DNA from: Bradysia coprophila
Taxonomy: Eukaryota > Arthropoda > Insecta > Diptera > Sciaridae
Direction: 5' to 3'
Length of the DNA stretch: 64,000 bases
NCBI RefSeq assembly: GCF_014529535.1
Contig: NW_023503616.1
Coordinates: forward strand, 248,001 to 312,000
In this document: piece by piece, positions 1-12,200 of the stretch
Layout: each line of letters opens with the position of its first letter
Numbering within the stretch: position 1 is the first letter of the stretch
Made by a program: the position numbers and the translations under genes
Notes under the pieces: model-generated
Told to the model about the DNA's origin: nothing
Seen by the model: the letters and a program-made list of their open reading frames with translations, nothing else
Databases searched by the model: none

Positions 1-1824
1 CAGAAACAATTTTACACGACAAATAATCCTGTTAGTGTGCAGTGCGGTGAACGAAAATGAGTTCAAATAGAAGTAGCTGAACCATTCCTTTAAAACAACT
101 ATGTATCTTGAAAATTATTGCAGTTACACCAAACCCATAACCGTTCGTTGGAGATAATTTTGATTGAAAGTTGAAAGTTTCTTTAACTTTCTTTTTGAAC
201 TTTTTTTATCTTTGAGTGAAGAAGTCTTCAAAACATCATGAGTCAAATTGTGAGTGCAACTCTTATATTCTTTCCTTTTTCAATTAGATCCTAAAGGAAT
301 ATACATTTTAAAACGATGGTCTGACGTTCTGTTTGTCACTGTATTATACTTATAAATTAAAGTAATTAAAAATTCGGTCGTCAACTCACTCTAATATTTC
401 CTTTTCGTGTTACCAAATGAATCGTGTTGTGAATGCTAATGCAGTATTAATAACATTATAAGTTTGTTTCAGTAACAGCTTTAAAAAAAAATTGTTTACA
501 CATAAATTGGTTCATAGATGATTTGAATAGTCGATGATAAATTGGGTACACACACTCGCACAAGTGTCGGAGCTCAATATACCATCTTTGAAAAGATATG
601 AATATATTTACATGTCAACTTGATGCGAATAAAGGAAAAATTGTGGGAAAATCATGCAATATAGGAGCCGCTTATGGCGAAAATATTCAGAGAGTTCCTT
701 TACAAAGTACCTACATCATCGATATAAATATACATAAAAATGATTATTATGTGCCTTATTATGTTGAAGGCTAATATGTAACAGTAACAGTAAAATACTC
801 GACATAAACTTTCTATGCAGTAATAAATCTCTACATTAGAGAAATAGCGAATATATGAGCACTCAGCGGGTTGTGTGTGCTGATATGGTTTAGAGATATT
901 ATCAAGAAAGAAAAGGGAAAAGATTTTCTTATTTTACCCATAAATATGGAGTGACACAAATCTTGTTTTTTAGGGATTGAACTGACGGTGAAACTTATCT
1001 GTATGAATAGAATTTAGTTATCGCTGACATGAGTATGTCATCAACAGAAAAAAGTTTGTGTTTGTAGGTGCCGAAAGATGTAGATTGGAATAAGAAGGTG
1101 TTGTAGGTCATGTATCAAGCGGAAATCATGAAGTTCGGAAATCCTAAGGGAATTGAACTCACCTCTTGCACATATATTATTTATCACTGTAATTTACATA
1201 ATTTTTCATTTTCAATTTTGAGTTACTTTTGCAAAATTATTTCAACGTAGACGTCTAAGTCCTAAATCCACACTCCACTTGATCTCAACAAAACGCTGGC
1301 GAAGTGAAAATTATGAAAAATACAGTAAAATAAAACCGGAAAGATATAAAACGGCACATTTATGCAACTATACACTCAGCAACTAAGTCTTTAGATAAAT
1401 TTCAGGATCATGACTGAAACAAAGAGATAAAAGCAGAAAATATGAAAGAGCCAGACATTGAATTCATTTTATATGTTGACTACATGTGTAGACCGGTGTA
1501 GATACATTGAAAAATTTAAATTGAAAGAACATGGAGAGGATTGAGGATAGCATTATTGTGGAGATTCATTGATAGCGAATAAAGTGTGAGTTGTGAGTTA
1601 ACTCATTCAAGACAAATATGTTACAACGTAACAGTTACTTTGTGCGAAATTTATATGATTAAAGTGTTGCCGACGAAAACACAAACAAAATATTTTGATG
1701 TAAACATATATTCAAAAAGTAATTTCTCGTGATAGATGGAGAAGGAATTGTTTGGATACAATATTTAACTTCTCGTACAAACTTAATTCTAAGAACTTCC
1801 ATGAACAACTTGAAAAGCTCAACC
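1..1824. other. AT-rich stretch, no gene recognised
   Basis: No reading frame with recognisable protein character and no foldback or tandem array was seen here. Scattered short open frames are at chance level for AT-rich DNA. It may be intergenic or the long intron of a gene lying to the left. It ends at the target-site copy (CAACC, 1820-1824) of the LTR retrotransposon. Confidence 0.5.
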
Positions 1825-2028
1825 TGTTGAGAATTCTACGTTTCACTACAATGAAATACTGAGACTTGGGGATGTTGTCCCCGGAAACACGTCTTTATTT
1901 GATCGATCGTACAATTGTAACTGACTTTTTCGTTCTTTTCTCCGTTCGTGTGTACTCTGATGTGTTTCATTCTAATGGCCGTCTAGATTAGGATTTCCAC
2001 GAGTGAATGTGAGATACAATTCTCAACA
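1825..2028 (-). repeat. LTR (downstream LTR in element orientation)
   Basis: 204-bp terminal repeat with TG...CA ends and a short terminal inverted repeat (TGTTGAGAAT / ATTCTCAACA). The minus strand carries AATAAA (complement of 1894-1899), consistent with the end of the R region. It is identical to 5503-5706. Confidence 0.92.
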
Positions 2029-2199
2029 TACTCCCACCTTGACCTTCCATAACCTTGTTATTGAGGTCAACCAAATCTGATTCCAAAATGTTCGCTTCCT
2101 CAACATACTTCCATGTTCCTCGCTTTTTCGTTGTTACCACTGCGGTACTGTCTTCATTGAATGCTGCACTGAATCCTGATTTCTTTCTGTTATTGCATG

Positions 2200-3730
2200 C
2201 TGCCAAATTTTCTTGTCGATATTACTGCCAGTCCGATACTGACCAATTTCAATGCAGATTTATTGTCGACATTACTGTCAGTCCGATACTGACCAATTCC
2301 GATTGAGAGCTTTCCTCGTCACAGTTGCCAGTTACTTCGCTACTGACCAAAACAATCCATGAAATTTTACTAGCTCTTTCGTTGAATGTGCTGTGTTTCA
2401 TCCGATGTCGACCACTGCGGCTCGACCATTCACCCATTGCGTGAATTCGCGCTTCCAATTTGATGGCGACCACTACGGTTCGGCCATCATTTAGCGTGCG
2501 TAATGTATCGTTACACTTCTCTTGCTGTCGACCACTGTGACTCGACCATGTACTACCACGTGAATTTCGAATTTGTGTGTATTTATCGTCGACCACTACT
2601 GTCCGACCATCCATTAGAGCCTGAATAATGTCGCTGTTAATTCATCGATTCACTACGGCTCAATCATCTTTGACTTGTCCATTGCTTTAGTGCGTTTCCA
2701 TTTCGATGTCGTCCCCTTCGGCTCGACGATCATTTGCGTACGAAATTTCACTTCCATTACGATGCTTCGAATCGAATCTCTCGTTCCTCGAGTCGTCAGA
2801 ACTCAAAATATTTTACTTTTGTCTGTAATTAGTGGTTGCAATGTCCGTCGTAAGATTTCATTCGCCACTGTTGCCAGTCGGCCACTGACCAATTCCGATG
2901 TTAATCTTCACCATTAGATGTTGCGTTACTGTCTGCAATCGATCCAACAAATTCCGACCTTTTTTCCGTTCTATCATTGGATGCTGTGCCATTCCTCCAT
3001 TGGCCAAACAAATTCAGGTGTTGCGCGTCTTCTTATGTTGCTAATCCGACCCGACTATCTTTTATGTAAACTTCGTTTCTTCACTGTTGCCCGTCCGCCA
3101 CCGATCAAATCAATTGATATTTCAGTTGTTGATGTGATGTTACCAGTCCAATCATCTTCGATGTCGACTCGTTTCTGAGACGTTACTAGTCCTCCACTAG
3201 CTTAAGTCGATATGAAACCTCACTTGCTACCAAGGGTGTGACACTATTCAGGCTATTCACATATATTTTCTGGCGAAGTGTCTAGGGTGTGCTTGCTACC
3301 ACGTTGGACCTTTTACTGATGATTTCTTTTACGTCTTCCTGCTCATTTACGTTGGTTAAATTCTGTAGAGTTTCACTGTTACTCTCCTTGCTGATCCACT
3401 TATTGCCGTTCTTCCCTCTGAAATTCAAACTCTTTGCACATAGTAGTTCGCTACTATTGTCTACCTGTTCGTAGCGCCACGAATAATATTGTCAGCTCCG
3501 GTCAACCAAATTCTCATCGCGTCAATGACCAACTGAATGTTGCGTCCAATAGCCAACCAAATATCAGCAATGTTGCGCCCAATGACCAACCAATTCGTCG
3601 TGTTGCGTCCAATGACCAACCGAATATCTCAGCGATGTTGCGCCCAATGACCAACCAATTCGTCGTGTTGCGTCCAATGACCAACCGAATTGCCATGTTG
3701 CGTCTAATGGCCAACCAATTTGTACTGTAC
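2200..3730 (-). repeat. Degenerate repeats inside the LTR element
   Basis: Two repeat types are visible. At about 2220-2600 a phrase resembling GACCACTACGGTTCGACCAT recurs. On the minus strand it encodes a repeated Asp-Gly-Arg-Thr-Val-Val-Val phrase in a 121-residue frame (2249-2614). At about 3520-3730 units of roughly 60 bp built on 'caatgaccaaccaatt' alternate with 'gttgcgtc' or 'gttgcgcc'. The repeats are interrupted and no family was recognised. They occupy the place where gag and pol would normally lie. Confidence 0.6.
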
Positions 3731-5502
3731 TTCAATTTCAATTTGTGGCAGTTGAGGAAAAACTCCCACCGTCCAATTTGTATCGTCAGCCGAATCTGAT
3801 GGATTATTTCGTCTCAATTCTGACCGAACCGAGTTTGATGTTGAATTTCTGGAGGTTGCCAAGTCGCTCACTTAACTTGAATTCATCGATTTGGCATGTG
3901 GACGATGCCTTTTTCGTTATCCTTTCTCAGCACATCACTGACCAAACGTCATCCACTACTGCCAAAACCAATATTCGACAAAGCATCTCTAGTTTTTCTC
4001 TTGCTTACTCCACTACGACCTTGCAATATTGCATCATCGGATGCTACTAGTCCGATCACATGCTCCTACCGTTGCATTTTCTTACTTTTTCTTTACGCTC
4101 TCTCAGAATGGTACGCCAGTATTCGTTCGCTACGATTAATATTAAGTCCATTGCAGTTCCAACCAAAATCTCATATAGCCAATGCGTCTGGTAAGAATAA
4201 ATTTCGAGGTTTCTTGAAAGAATATTTACCGCCTGTGCCCAATCCACACTCCGGTGAGCTGACTCCGGCCACATCCCCGGCAAATATCTTACCTCTACTC
4301 TTTATCTGACTTTTACCAACAATTCATCCATTTCCTTCTGGCTGTGCGCCCATTTTCAACAAATTGTTCACATCATTATGTTGCCGTTCGTAGTCACACC
4401 GATGTACTTAGTTGCCGTTCGAAATCATCTTGGTAATTGCTGCTGTAGCAACTGTAAATATACTGTCTCGGCACTGCTACGTTCACACGATACAACCAGT
4501 TCATTTTCGACCATTCGTGTTCGTCTTCGTCCACAGTCAAGTCAATTTCCCACCTCAATCTATAACGTTATTCTAGCTGATCACCCTCGCCCAATCACAG
4601 AACCTTCAAATTTGTTCACACTTGAATTACAGACATCACATCAATTCGGCGGAACACAAAATGAGCTCAAGAAAAATTAAAAAAAAAAAAAAAAAACCCC
4701 GCTGTAAAACAATCGTGAACAATTTTCCACTTCTTTGAGCCTAGCCTCAAACAACACACTCCTCCACACGAACGCAAACGTACGGTAGGAAGCGATGCTG
4801 ATTTCTAACACTACCACGAAACCACTTGTCCTATAAATTGCATACATTCAACTCACGTCCTACTCAACCCAACGTCACAGTAATGTCCAAAGTCATGAGT
4901 GCACTCACCTGGTCGAAAATGCAAACGACTCCAACAAGGGTCCAATCAAACGATGCATTGTGTGGTTTTGTGGACGAATTCCACCAAAATGCTGATTTTT
5001 CGCTTCCAAACTTGGATCGACTCTGATTGCGTTCTCCGTACGCAACGGTTTTATGACTTTTTACTTTAACGATTCATTGGGTGGTAGGATTCATTTACCG
5101 ATCGTTTCAACCTTCACAGCAGCTGTTGAATTTTACCAAATTCTGATTCATATTGGTTCAACTGAATGATGGATTATTTGCAAGTCAACGACTGATTCGA
5201 GTGCTCAATAGCAGGGTCTTTGATCTGTAAATTACGTCCATGACCACTTTGAGGAAAACAAACGGTTCGCCAAATGCAATCTTCGTCACTTCACCGTAAC
5301 TTTGCGTTCGAACGAAGCGTGTAGAATTTTTCCATCTAGATTCTATTTCTTCGCTCGGAAAACTCGACACTTTTCCTTTCATGTTGCAACTTTTCGCCGA
5401 TTTGTTTTTTCATTGACATCCACACAAAACTATAGCCGTCACTGTTTTTTTTTTTTTCTTTTTAGCTTTTCACTATTTTGCTTTTTTTCAGGCTGCGCCA
5501 CT

Positions 5503-5706
5503 TGTTGAGAATTCTACGTTTCACTACAATGAAATACTGAGACTTGGGGATGTTGTCCCCGGAAACACGTCTTTATTTGATCGATCGTACAATTGTAACT
5601 GACTTTTTCGTTCTTTTCTCCGTTCGTGTGTACTCTGATGTGTTTCATTCTAATGGCCGTCTAGATTAGGATTTCCACGAGTGAATGTGAGATACAATTC
5701 TCAACA
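5503..5706 (-). repeat. LTR (upstream LTR in element orientation)
   Basis: 204-bp copy identical to 1825-2028. On the minus strand it is followed after two bases by the tRNA-Ser-like primer-binding site at 5491-5500. The target-site copy CAACC follows at 5707-5711. Confidence 0.92.
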
Positions 5707-5711
5707 CAACC

Positions 5712-7450
5712 CATAATCCAATCCAATCATATTTTCATAATTTCGATAAATGTTTTCCATTATCCTTGAATTGTTTGCTCGTTTTTCCATCAGTTGTCTA
5801 TTTCTTGCGAGTACAACAACTCAGTAAGTCTGAACAAACATCCATTGCCACTATGTTTATTGAATGGAGAAACCTACGCGTTAACATACAAATAAGTACT
5901 CAGTGCTAATAAATACTTTAAGAATACATATCCACACACAAGTCCAATTTCAATCGCAACCGTGGAGGTCATTCGACAGACCGTTTATTATTAATGACAA
6001 ATAAATAGATGTAGACACGTATTCGAAATGATTTGTTGGAGAAATGTGAATATAATTCTTTGGAATTGGCTTTAAGCTCATTACTACAATTTTCGATTGT
6101 TGAACTTTGAAGTCAACAGTTGGCATAATCGCAACAATTTTCATAAAATATAATGTAAGGGCGCACAAGCTAAAACTTATTCATTTATTCGGTTGCGTCG
6201 GATGAAATGTGAGTAAATCAGATTATTTATCTTAGATGTGATTGTGGTAATGGTAAAGTAATGAAAATTCAAACAATAGTTTGTTGCGGAACATGCTGAT
6301 ACAGAATTTATCTGGAATAGTTGAAACAGATGCAGAGTGAAATACCTAGCAGGTTAATTACCTAATTACTCGGTCACACTAAAAGGAAATATCAATTTCT
6401 TATGATAAAATTGAACAGAATGTAAACCAAAATGTATCGAAAATTGTTTGATTGGGCGGACGAATTTGGATCGGGAATAAATTATTCTAACATCTAATTA
6501 TGATGCCGCACTCGATTGATAAACTGAAAGACTGAACTGGAGAATTATACATTTTTAATGCTACAGAAGCGATTCAACAGGAGGGATGAACCGTAGATAT
6601 CATTAAAAATTTTGCAGAGATGTTCGTCTATAAATAATGTTCATTACAGTATGGATGTACGTCTATTTCGGTTTATTAGAATGCAAATTAATGATGAATT
6701 GATTTCCACCCAACAAACGAACGGATTTTCACTTCTGTGACTGTGTGAGCTATGTATAATACCCTCTGTCTACTATCCATTTCTTTTTTTAAAACTCAAT
6801 TTTAACTTTATGTGGGATAAAAAAGCAAAGCCAAAATTAGTTTTCATTAAAAACTTTTGCTTAGAATAAGTTTAAATAAAAAAAAATCTTTTAGTAGGGA
6901 CGAATTAACGAATGAAATAAACGTGCACACTTATTTTGTACTCATGCAATTATAGCACACAATAATGAATAATATACTAAACAATGCATTTGCAATTTAT
7001 TCAAAGTTCTCATTAATTTCCATTAAATTTTCGAATCGAACAATGAGGTTATTTTGCAGTAAATAATATTGTTTCAGAAGGGGATTGCTAATTTTCATTG
7101 TGGCGAATCTATTTTTTTCTACTGTGGCATTGTTTGTTTGGAACGTGAGCTAAATGTGAAATGCATATTCAGAAAAGCAGGATAAATATCACCATAATCA
7201 TATAGTATGCTTTGCTTACCAGTCCATTAGGATTATCAGTTTTTTTTTTGTGTTATTGTGAAGAGATTGTGAATAAAACTTGTACGTACGTACATCCATC
7301 TGCAGTTTTCCCTCTTACTTTATCCGAATCTTTTGTTCCAGGAATCACTCACCACATTCATTTAAAAATAATTTTCTTGCAAAAAATATATTCCGAAATA
7401 ATTCGTCTTTTATGGGTGGTTCATTTTTCGCTTAAAACTTAAATAATACA
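5712..7450. other. AT-rich stretch, nothing recognised
   Basis: Sequence between the LTR element and the first foldback. No protein-like frame, inverted repeat or tandem array was seen. It may be upstream sequence or a 5' intron of the GPCR gene. Confidence 0.4.
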
Positions 7451-7452
7451 TT

Positions 7453-7690
7453 TTTCGCAACAAGTGACGAAAAGTAGGACTTTCCATTGCCTTTACTGCG
7501 AAAAATTATTGAAAAAAATGTTGAAAAATTGCGAAAAATATTGTATACAACTCGTTGATAAATGCTTTTTAGGCTCATGATGTGTATTGTCACACTCGGA
7601 CCGCGACCTCGAGTGACAATCTACACATTCAGTACCTAAAAAAGCATTTATCACTCGGTTGTATAAATAACTATTACACTTTACTTGTGT
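7453..7690. mobile_element. Foldback/MITE-like element, family A copy 1
   Basis: An imperfect inverted repeat at 7543-7665 has arms containing 'gataaatgctttttagg' and 'cctaaaaaagcatttatc', and the apex has a GC-rich stretch (about 7600-7615). Together with the left flank (TTTCGCAACAAGTGACG at about 7453) it matches 27266-27434 in reverse orientation, which shows it is dispersed repeat DNA. No transposase and no clear target-site duplication. Confidence 0.7.
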
Positions 7691-7818
7691 AGAACGAACC
7701 CATTGCAGACACATAATGTGTAAGTGTCATGAAACGAAAGTCACTAAATGTACAGATGGACATTTCAAATCTACGTTGCGGCGAACATTGTGTTTGACAA
7801 TATTATTTGTGCTTGTTC

Positions 7819-8136
7819 CAGGGCCTATTTTAAACGAATTAAATTCATGAGAATTCCCTAATTTTTACGTCCCCTTTTATCTGTTTCTCTAAAATAACAA
7901 TATATCGAAATATCTCGAAAACGAGTCTTTTCATGCTTTTTGAAACCTAACCAACTTTCTCGTGTTACCTTAGGTATGTAATAAGCCACTTTCGACCTTA
8001 GGAAAGACAAGCATCTAAATGTTTTTTTTTATGTTTTTGAGCTAATTCTATTACATTCAGATGTAGTTTTTATAAGATTAAAGAGATATTAAAATTCAGG
8101 AATTTTCGATAATTTAATTCCCTAAAATAGGTCCTG
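7819..8136. mobile_element. hAT-like MITE with decayed target site
   Basis: Ends are CAGGGCCTATTTTA and its imperfect complement TAAAATAGGTCCTG, about 318 bp apart, with no coding capacity. The start is shared with the better preserved element at 11017. The 8-bp flanks (GCTTGTTC and ACCTGATC) match at only 5 of 8 positions, so this copy is older or the boundary is slightly off. Confidence 0.6.
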
Positions 8137-9200
8137 ACCTGATCTTCTTATCACATACAAAATATTCATTGCTCTAAATGGATATTAATTGCATTGTACT
8201 TCACACAGAACAATATTCAAATTCGTGGCCTGTAGCCACCGAATATATACTCAACATTGTGTGCAAGAAATGCAAGTTAGAAACGGATAGAAATTATGCA
8301 AAATGTGTCTGTTCTGTATAAAACACAAAGCTAATCGCATTTATAAAGTTTATTAATATTCATAGCAGCAATGTGTTTTGCTTATGGTTTGTCATGAAGT
8401 TTGATGATAAATTTTCAATCGAAAAATGTGAAAATCTTTGTGAACTTTAAACATGAAAATTTGTTTTCAAGATGTGAAGTTGTTTTTCATCAACGTTACT
8501 CGTTCTGTCAAAGCAATATATTGTCATGGGGGCGCTGGAATGGGAATCTCGGGCTAGCTATGTCGTATATTTTATTGTATAAAATGCTTATCAGTGCAAG
8601 GATAATTTAAGACGATAAAAACTCTGTATAAAATGCTAAACCTCAAATGTGAGGTTGATTCAGATTTCGAAAGATAAAGTTTTTGTCGAGTCTTATTGCA
8701 TGGAAAGAAACTTTTGATTAAATACGGATAGTGAAAAAGTGTTTTAATTGAATGTTATGAAAATGAAGCATTCTCAACACTCTAGAGTGTTGGATCTGTC
8801 TAATGAAAATAAAAGGAATACTTTAACAAGAAAAAGAAAAGTAGAAAGTTAGGCAAAACAAAAATAAACCGAATCGAATCCTGCAATTATTTACCCAACT
8901 TATTTTAATGAGTATAGAAAAGTGAAGATGTAACGTTAACCCCAACGTTAAGGGTAGATTTTCCCAAAGAAATAAGTTTTTGAGTATGATGAATCGCAAA
9001 CATCCTACATCCTGCTATTAAGTAGGAAAAGCTAATTAAACTCTTTTTATATTTCTCCCATTTATATCCAAAATTTATACGATCAATCCCTATAATAACA
9101 CATCTTCCGATTAAATCTTTATCACGAAATTGCAAATAAAAATTTCCCTCATTTAATATGGATATTTGAATTAATTTTTGGTTTTGTTTTCCTTTTCAGG
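8137..9200. other. Sequence upstream of the GPCR exon
   Basis: AT-rich, no recognisable exon. It ends in a polypyrimidine tract and AG acceptor (about 9187-9200) for the first recognised receptor exon, so at least its 3' part is intronic and an upstream exon (coding or 5'UTR) exists somewhere to the left. Confidence 0.5.
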
Positions 9201-9249
9201 ACGTAACAAACAATCGAGTGTAACAATATGGGCAATCACAAATTCGGAT

Positions 9250-12200
9250 ATGAACAGTTACATACGCCAAAAAGTTTATGAATGGCTTCTGATGATTACT
9301 TCGAACAGAACATTATTTGACCAACAGCAATACGAAAAATCCCACATCAACCCTTCCGTCAATGAACAGATCGAATTCACAACAACGAACATAGATATGG
9401 CCGCTGATACTAGCAGTTTTTTCACCCAGTATAATCTAAGCCAATACAATATAACACAGCGAAATTTGCAAGAATTTTTGGAAATACTAAATATTTCCAA
9501 ATTAAATTTATCCAAACCGCATATAGCACACAAATATAATATTGACCCTTGTGCCGAATATTGTAGTGGTTCGTTTCATGATGCCATTTCGGGATACAAA
9601 TCCTTTCATGGTTATGTGTCGCTCGTGGTTAGTAGGAATTGTGATACACATTTCCATGTTACATTATAATAGTTTTACAAAATTCACAAAAATTTCAATT
9701 TCGGTTCAGGTATGCATATTCGGAACGATAGCCAACATATTGAATATCATTGTGCTAACACGAAAAGATATGAGTAAAACCCCGATAAATATGATACTAA
9801 AATGGCTCGCTGTGGCTGACATGTTTGTGATGATTGAATATATTCCATTCTCATATTTTCATTACATTGCAGCAGGTATGTGTTTGACGGACAATGTGCT
9901 ATTTGAACGTTTTTGGTTTTCAACGAAATTTTTTCTTCCTTTTTTGTTTTTTAGAAGGACATCGATATGCTTACTCTATGGCAACATTTTTGCTATTTCA
10001 TATGAATTTCACGCAAATTCTACATACGATATCAATTTCACTGACCGTTACATTGGCCGTCTGGAGATACGTAGCGATAAAGTGAGTATAATTTTAGATA
10101 TGAGTGATTGATTTAATTTGAGCACATAAAAAACATACACAAATTGAGTCTGAATAGATTGAAGAAATAACCGATAAGTGCTTCCACAGTTTATGTATAT
10201 CAACATTGAAATGGCAATGGCACAAATGGATGATGCGACTCCTTGTGCTTCCTAATTAAATACCAAAATAATCATTGAAATACCATGACAAAAACAATAA
10301 AGTCCATTTCATTTTACTGATAAAGCCAATAAAATCTTCTCCCAACTTCCTAATCTACCAAGAACAATAATTATAGCGCAATATAATTGAAAACAATAAA
10401 CACTAATCTACGATGTAATGTCTATCGTGCAATGCTTACACACACACACGAACGTAAATAAAGGATTTAGAGAATTTTATCATTACATCCCCCAGCCATT
10501 CCAGGATGGTTAGAAAAATAAAAAGCTACGACTTAACTACAGTTCTACTGGTGTAAAATGTACACGAACATGTTAACCCCCTTAACGTAAATAAATTTAC
10601 ATGTTTAAATGCCTTCATTCACTGATTATGTATAATGTGCAATTATATACATTGTGTTTTGACGGCTAAAACAAGGAGTATTACAGTTTAGCTGTAACGG
10701 TGTGATTGTGTTTGCTAATTGCTTTGTCAAGCTAACGTATAACCAAAAACCAAACCGCATGCGAGTTTATTTTGCGTAGTATATCTGCAGTATATTGATA
10801 GTGAAAAGATAAACAAACAAATAAACTGGTTGGTCCCACTTAATTGGATTGGTTGGAATCGGATTAGGGTTCGTTTCGCCCATAACACATTGATTATCCT
10901 TGTAACAATTAAGAATCGCTTCCGGAGAGCATTTTTGATGAATGGGGCGCTTATTGACCTACGAACTTACGACCATCAATGCATTCGTCCATTCACATGA
11001 TTTCACGTGAATGAGCCAGGGCCTATTTTTGGAAATTTTTTCCAAAATTTCCAAAAAATTGCCAAAAATTGCCAAAAACTGCGAACGTCCAAAAACCGAA
11101 TTTTTCCATCATTTCGAACTGTTTTGCCAACTCCTGAACTCAGCCTTGAGTTTTAACTGACTCTCAATTATTTTGTTTGATTCTTAACACTATCATCTTT
11201 GAGAGCCGGATAAAACACAAGGCTGAGCTCATGAGTTGCCAAAACAGTTCGAAATGATGGAAAAATTCGGGTTTTGAACGTTAGCAGTTTTTGGAAATTT
11301 TTAGCAATTTTTTGGAAATTTTGGAAAAAATTTCCAAAAATAGGCCCTGGAATGAGCAGTAGTAAAAGAAGATTTCGGGAATTCGGGAATATACTTGCTT
11401 ATACACCTGCATTGCCACTGGTTAATTCAGTAACGAACGAAAAGCTCGTTTGGATCACCACAGCCGGTTCCAAGGACGCCATAGTATGAGTGATACCAGT
11501 CGTAAAGCTTGTAAAAGACACCAAAGCATCCCATAATTTCATCAAAGGCGGTTATTATTGACCATCTTCAGCCAACCTAATGTATCCGGCGATCTAAGAT
11601 TCGCAATGGCTACTAATACCAGAAGAATCCTATTTATTTGACAATGTCCCAGGTTGGACGGTTAGCGAATTAAAGTACTTTCCTAGACATCCGAAACATG
11701 TGAATGCACCACACCATAGAAAGTAGAAAAACATAACGCTCACTATGCAGAATGTCTCCGTCAAAATCCTAAATGCATTTGTCGCAAATAACCAAATCCC
11801 ACTACATCAACGTGAAAGGCATCTCATGAGCATTTAACGTGTTCCGACTTTCTACTATAATCAACCACAAAATGAAAAGTGTAGATTTGCAGTCAAAGTA
11901 ACTAGTGGTAAATTTTTCTGCCTTTGAAGTGAAATTACATTCGTATTGTCATGCCTCGGGCATAAATTACGGAATTTTTCTCGTAATCTAGGCCCTCAGC
12001 ATGAAAAGTTGTATACGCATCTGTTGTGGACGGTTTATTTTAGGCACTTTCGCTTGTCGCCCTCACTTCGTTCGGGCTACAACTCGCGAAATTGCCTAAA
12101 ATATACCGTCCACCTACGTATCTGTAAATAAATATTGTTTTTTCATGAACTTATTACTATGCCCGCATATCTATTTAATTGTATCCTCCGGTTCATTTAA

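Larger units (their letters stand above)
1825..5706 (-). mobile_element. Non-autonomous LTR retrotransposon, complete with TSD
   Basis: Two 204-bp direct repeats (1825-2028 and 5503-5706) read identical base for base. Each begins TGTTGAGAAT and ends ATTCTCAACA, and the element is flanked by the 5-bp duplication CAACC (1820-1824 and 5707-5711). Orientation is minus: an AATAAA signal lies in the LTR on that strand, a purine-rich tract (minus AAGGTGGGAGTA, 2029-2040) abuts the downstream LTR, and a primer-binding site (minus TGGCGCAGCC, 5491-5500) lies two bases inside the upstream LTR. The site complements the 3' end of a tRNA-Ser. The 3.5 kb interior has no gag, protease, reverse transcriptase or integrase that I can recognise. 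It holds only short frames, including a 65-residue minus-strand frame at 5185-5382, and degenerate repeats. Identical LTRs imply a recent insertion, presumably mobilised by a related autonomous copia, BEL or gypsy element. The superfamily cannot be decided. Confidence 0.88.

Noticed and set aside
4678-4697. A-run as the tail of a retroposed gene
   Set aside because: It lies within the LTR element interior, with no gene-like sequence before it and no flanking duplication.
9542-10111. 189-residue plus frame across the GPCR
   Set aside because: It runs through two clear introns with good splice sites and mixes receptor sequence with intron translation; the spliced model is better.
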